Source of the DNA: JACDQM01 sp044373315
Lineage (GTDB): Bacteria; Pseudomonadota; Gammaproteobacteria; Burkholderiales; Burkholderiaceae_C
NCBI RefSeq assembly: GCF_044373315.1
Contig: NZ_JBILQK010000001.1
Coordinates: 62,001-126,000 of the forward strand
Direction: 5' to 3'
DNA: 64,000 bases
Positions 61,050-64,000 of the stretch are shown here, in pieces (position 1 is the first letter of the stretch; each line of letters opens with the position of its first letter). The position numbers were made by a program, and so were the translations under genes. The notes beneath the pieces are model-generated. The model ran no database searches. It saw nothing but the letters and a program-made list of their open reading frames with translations, and was not told the DNA's origin.

Positions 61050-62876
61050 TTACTTCCGCGCCGGCGGCACATCCGTGCAGGACCCGTGCGCCACCTCGGC
61101 CGCCATGCCGATGCTCTCGCCCAGCGTGGGGTGCGGATGGATGGTCTTGCCGATGTCCACCGCGTCGGCGCCCATCTCGATGGCCAGGGCGATCTCGCCG
61201 ATCATGTCGCCCGCATGGGTGCCGACGATGCCGCCGCCCAGGATCTTGCCGTGGCCATGGGCCTCAGGCGAGTCATCGAACAAGAGCTTGGTGAAGCCCT
61301 CATCGCGCCCATTGGCGATGGCGCGGCCTGAAGCCGCCCAGGGGAACAAGCCCTTCTTGACCTTGATGCCTTGGGCCTTGGCCTGCTCTTCGGTCAGGCC
61401 CACCCAGGCCACTTCGGGGTCGGTGTAGGCCACGCTAGGGATCACGCGCGCATCGAACTGGCTCTTGGCCAGTTCAGCATCGCCCAACAACTCGCCGGCG
61501 ATGACCTCGGCCGCCACATGCGCCTCATGCACCGCCTTATGCGCCAGCATGGGCTGGCCGACGATGTCGCCGATGGCGAAGATGTGCAGCTGGCTGGTGC
61601 GCATCTGCACGTCCACATTGATGAAGCCGCGATCCGTCACCGCCACGCCGGCCTTGTCGGCGGCGATCTTCTTGCCATTGGGCGTGCGGCCCACGGCCTG
61701 AAGAACCAGGTCGTAGAGGCCCTCGCTCTTCGTGCCATCCAGGCCCTCGAACTGCACCTTGATGCCTTCGGGCGTGGCAGTGGCGCCCACCGTCTTGGTC
61801 TTCAACAGGATGTTGTCGAAGCGGTGCTTGTTCATCTTCTCCCAGACCTTGACCAGATCGCGGTCGGCGCCCTGCATCAGGCCGTCCATCATCTCGACCA
61901 CGTCCAGGCGCGCGCCCAGTGTCGAATAGACCGTGCCCATCTCCAGGCCGATGATGCCGCCGCCGATGATCAGCATCTTCTTGGGCGTGCCCTTCAGTTC
62001 GAGCGCACCGGTGCTGTCGACGATGCGCTCATCGTCGGGCAGGAAAGGCAGCCGCACCGCAGCCGAGCCGGCGGCGATGATGGCCTTCTTGAAACGCAGG
62101 GTCTGCGTCTTGCCGGTCTTGTCCTGCGAACTGCCGGTGGTCTCTTCGATGCTCAAGTGATTGGCATCAAGGAAGGAGCCGTAGCCGCGCAGCACCGTCA
62201 CCTTGCGCATCTTGGCCATGCCGGCCAGGCCGCCGGTGAGCTTGCCGATGACTTTCTCTTTGTGGCCACGCAGCTTGTCGATATTGACGCTGGGCGCGCC
62301 GAAGTCCACGCCCAGGTCCGCCATGTGCGAGACCTCGTCCATCACCGCCGCCACATGCAGCAGGGCCTTGGACGGGATGCAGCCCACGTTCAGGCACACG
62401 CCGCCCAGCGAGGCATAACGCTCCACCAGCACGACCTTCAGGCCCAGGTCGGCAGCGCGGAAGGCGGCCGAGTAACCGCCCGGGCCACCGCCCAGCACCA
62501 GCACATCGGCTTCAAGATCGGCACTGCCGGCATAGCTGGCCGCTTGTGTTGCAGCGGGCGCAGATGCAGCGACAGGTGCAGCAACAGCCGCTGGCGCGGG
62601 TGCAGGCGTGGGCGCTGCTGCGGGTGCGACGGCCGCAGCCACTGATTCCAGCATCAGCAGCACCGAGCCCTGATTGACCTTGTCACCCAGGGCGACACGC
62701 AGTTCCTTGACCACACCGGCATGCGAGCTGGGGATCTCCATCGAGGCCTTGTCGCTCTCGACCGTCACCAGGCTCTGCTCGGCCTTGACGGTGTCGCCCG
62801 CCTTCACCAGCAGCTCGATGACCGCCACGTCCTTGACATCGCCGATGTCCGGCACTTTCACTTCGATGATTGCCAT
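61050..62876 (-). CDS. lpdA: Dihydrolipoyl dehydrogenase (E3) with N-terminal lipoyl domain
   Basis: 608 residues. A lipoyl domain fills about 1-80 with the modified Lys43 in ESDKAS; an Ala/Pro-rich linker (about 83-120) follows. The E3 body shows FAD motif LGGGPGGYSAAFRAADLG, the redox disulfide GGVCLNVGCIPSKALLH, the NAD motif IIGGGIIGLEMGTVYSTLGA and the C-terminal interface region with GHGKILGGGIVGTHAGDMIGEIALAIEMG and HPHPTLGE. It reoxidises dihydrolipoamide for the pyruvate dehydrogenase complex. It follows aceF on the same strand. The fused lipoyl domain is a normal trait of betaproteobacterial E3. Confidence 0.97.
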   Translation of the reverse strand: MAIIEVKVPDIGDVKDVAVIELLVKAGDTVKAEQSLVTVESDKASMEIPSSHAGVVKELRVALGDKVNQGSVLLMLESVAAAVAPAAAPTPAPAPAAVAAPVAASAPAATQAASYAGSADLEADVLVLGGGPGGYSAAFRAADLGLKVVLVERYASLGGVCLNVGCIPSKALLHVAAVMDEVSHMADLGVDFGAPSVNIDKLRGHKEKVIGKLTGGLAGMAKMRKVTVLRGYGSFLDANHLSIEETTGSSQDKTGKTQTLRFKKAIIAAGSAAVRLPFLPDDERIVDSTGALELKGTPKKMLIIGGGIIGLEMGTVYSTLGARLDVVEMMDGLMQGADRDLVKVWEKMNKHRFDNILLKTKTVGATATPEGIKVQFEGLDGTKSEGLYDLVLQAVGRTPNGKKIAADKAGVAVTDRGFINVDVQMRTSQLHIFAIGDIVGQPMLAHKAVHEAHVAAEVIAGELLGDAELAKSQFDARVIPSVAYTDPEVAWVGLTEEQAKAQGIKVKKGLFPWAASGRAIANGRDEGFTKLLFDDSPEAHGHGKILGGGIVGTHAGDMIGEIALAIEMGADAVDIGKTIHPHPTLGESIGMAAEVAHGSCTDVPPARK

Positions 62877-62923
62877 GATGGGACATTCTCCAAATTCGTT
62901 AGCGCCAGCTCAGCCGGCGCCGG

Positions 62924-62981
62924 GCCGCCCCAAGGCGGCTGAGCGAACCCGCTTGGCGGGTGGTGGCGGTACCCCGCCACC
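62924..62981. repeat. Cluster of three hairpins between aceF and lpdA
   Basis: GCCGCC (62924-62929) and GGCGGC (62934-62939) with a 4-base loop; ACCCGC (62947-62952) and GCGGGT (62956-62961) with a 3-base loop; GGTGGCGG (62962-62969) and CCGCCACC (62974-62981) with a 4-base loop. No T-run follows. The arrangement recalls the short GC-rich intergenic palindromes dispersed in Burkholderiales genomes. It may modulate the aceF-lpdA ratio. Confidence 0.6.
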
Positions 62982-62987
62982 GGGTGC

Positions 62988-64000
62988 TCACAAAGCGATG
63001 CGACGGAAGTCCGCCAGCAACGATGCGAAATAGACGTTGAAGCGGGCTGCGGAGGCGCCGTCGATCACGCGGTGATCCCAGCTCAAGCTGAGCGGCAAGA
63101 TCAGGCGCGGCTGGAAGGCCTTGCCATCCCACACCGGCTCGGTGCTGCTCTTGCACACACCCATGATGGCCACCTCGGGCGCATTGATGATGGGCGTGAA
63201 GTACTTGCCGCCGATGCCACCCAGCGAGGAGATCGAGAAGCAGCCACCGCTCATATCGGCCGGGCTCAGCTTGCCGTCGCGGGCCTTCTTGGCCAGCTCG
63301 CTCATCTCCTGGCTGATCTGCAGGATGCCCTTCTTGTCGGCATCCTTGATCACCGGCACCACCAGACCGCTCGGCGTATCCGCCGCGAAACCGATGTGGA
63401 AGTAGTTCTTCAGCACCAGGGTGTCGCCATCCAGGCTGGCATTGAACTCGGGGAACTTCTTCAAGGCAGCCACCGCCGCCTTGATCATGAAGGCCAGCAT
63501 CGTCACCTTGACGCCGCTCTTCTCGTTCTCCTTGTTCAGCTGAACACGGAAGGCTTCCAACTCGGTGATGTCCGCATCGTCGTGGTTGGTGACGTGAGGG
63601 ATGACCACCCAGTTGCGGTGCAGGTTGGCACCGCTGATCTTCTTGATGCGCGAGAGCTCCTTGCGCTCGGTGGGGCCGAACTTCTCGAAGTCCACCTTGG
63701 GCCAGGGCAGCAGGCCGGGGAAGGCGCCGCCCGTGGCCGGTGCAGCCGCGGCGGCCGGCGCCGCGGCCTTCTGCGCGGCGGTCTGCTGGCCGCCGGCCAT
63801 CACGGCCTTGACGAAGGCCTGCACGTCGGCTTCAGTGATGCGGCCCTTGGGGCCGGAGCCCTTGACCTCATCCAGCGGCACGCCGAGCACGCGGGCGAAC
63901 TTGCGGATGCTGGGGCTGGCGTGCGGCAGTCGGCCTTTGGGCGCTGTCGGTTCATGCGCTGGCAGCGCGGCAGCAACAACAACAGCGGCAGCTGGGGCGG
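62988..64000 (-). CDS. aceF: Pyruvate dehydrogenase E2 (dihydrolipoyllysine acetyltransferase), 5' end missing
   Basis: The frame is open from 64000 to the stop at 62988, about 337 residues of the C-terminal part. An Ala/Val-rich linker (AAVVVAAALPAHEP) precedes the peripheral-subunit-binding domain (HASPSIRKFARVLGVPLDEVKGSGPKGRITEADVQ), another linker, then the acetyltransferase core (FGPTERKELSRIKKISGANLHRNWVVIPHVT...). The active site is SWDHRVIDGASAARFN, with catalytic His and Asp, close to the end. The lipoyl domains are beyond the right edge. Sits before lpdA in the aceE-aceF-lpd order. Confidence 0.95.
   Translation of the reverse strand, partial: APAAAVVVAAALPAHEPTAPKGRLPHASPSIRKFARVLGVPLDEVKGSGPKGRITEADVQAFVKAVMAGGQQTAAQKAAAPAAAAAPATGGAFPGLLPWPKVDFEKFGPTERKELSRIKKISGANLHRNWVVIPHVTNHDDADITELEAFRVQLNKENEKSGVKVTMLAFMIKAAVAALKKFPEFNASLDGDTLVLKNYFHIGFAADTPSGLVVPVIKDADKKGILQISQEMSELAKKARDGKLSPADMSGGCFSISSLGGIGGKYFTPIINAPEVAIMGVCKSSTEPVWDGKAFQPRLILPLSLSWDHRVIDGASAARFNVYFASLLADFRRIAL

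Overview
The window is high-GC, gene-dense DNA from a betaproteobacterium. The best fit is order Burkholderiales, in the Roseateles/Rubrivivax/Leptothrix neighbourhood. The evidence is a phaC-phaA-phaB polyhydroxyalkanoate operon, a PEP-CTERM protein, NtrBC-controlled glnA, a lipoyl-fused dihydrolipoyl dehydrogenase, and many orthologues with the Burkholderiales style of gene neighbourhood. This placement is inferred from gene content, not from a database match. I saw no rRNA, tRNA, insertion sequence, prophage or CRISPR array, so this looks like ordinary core and accessory chromosome.

Layout. 1-5090 (minus): an acyl-CoA ligase followed by livK-livH-livM-type ABC transporter genes; the downstream ATPase genes are off the window. 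5318-9073 (plus): selO-msrB-yciB-bolA-ppiC, tightly packed, with a terminator. 9165-14631: a DUF2062 protein, an orphan YbbA-type ATPase divergent from the esterase tesA with overlapping start codons, a FecR/DUF6600 protein, peptide deformylase and a metallo-beta-lactamase-fold hydrolase. 14638-22092 (minus): yebC, then a TetR-OMF-MFP-RND efflux operon with a palindromic operator. 22495-26581: a PEP-CTERM protein with a possible sigma-54 promoter, and a divergent large TPR-GAF histidine kinase.

26615-36120 (minus): diguanylate cyclase, ABC exporter, ntrC, ntrB, a small periplasmic protein, glnA (sigma-54 promoter and two NtrC-like sites), a CinA/MoaB-like protein and an EI24/CysZ-like membrane protein. 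36217-43777: an AIM24-like protein, a PcaR-type IclR regulator, phaB-phaA-phaC, a small membrane protein, pgeF and maiA. 43837-48994: a NUDIX hydrolase, a lapG-lapD pair (c-di-GMP control of adhesin proteolysis), an HDOD protein and an orphan solute-binding protein.

49011-60744: small conserved membrane and periplasmic proteins, a VOC protein, a LysR regulator, a DoxX protein with a lipoprotein, a Cache-protein/chemoreceptor pair, a second chemoreceptor broken by a one-base frameshift but carrying a sigma-28-like promoter, an XRE/MmyB-type regulator with two small membrane proteins, and an NmrA-type oxidoreductase divergent from an AraC regulator. 61050-64000 (minus): the 3' part of aceF (pyruvate dehydrogenase E2), then lpdA.

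The clearest themes are nitrogen control (ntrBC-glnA), carbon storage (phaCAB, pyruvate dehydrogenase), c-di-GMP and surface behaviour (LapD/LapG, GGDEF, chemoreceptors, HDOD, PEP-CTERM), and redox or envelope stress (SelO/MsrB, PpiC, RND efflux). I did not find a clearly unprecedented multi-gene system. The most unusual points are the regulatory architecture at glnA, the overlapping start codons, the structured intergenic hairpin clusters, the Cache/chemoreceptor pair and the frameshifted chemoreceptor.
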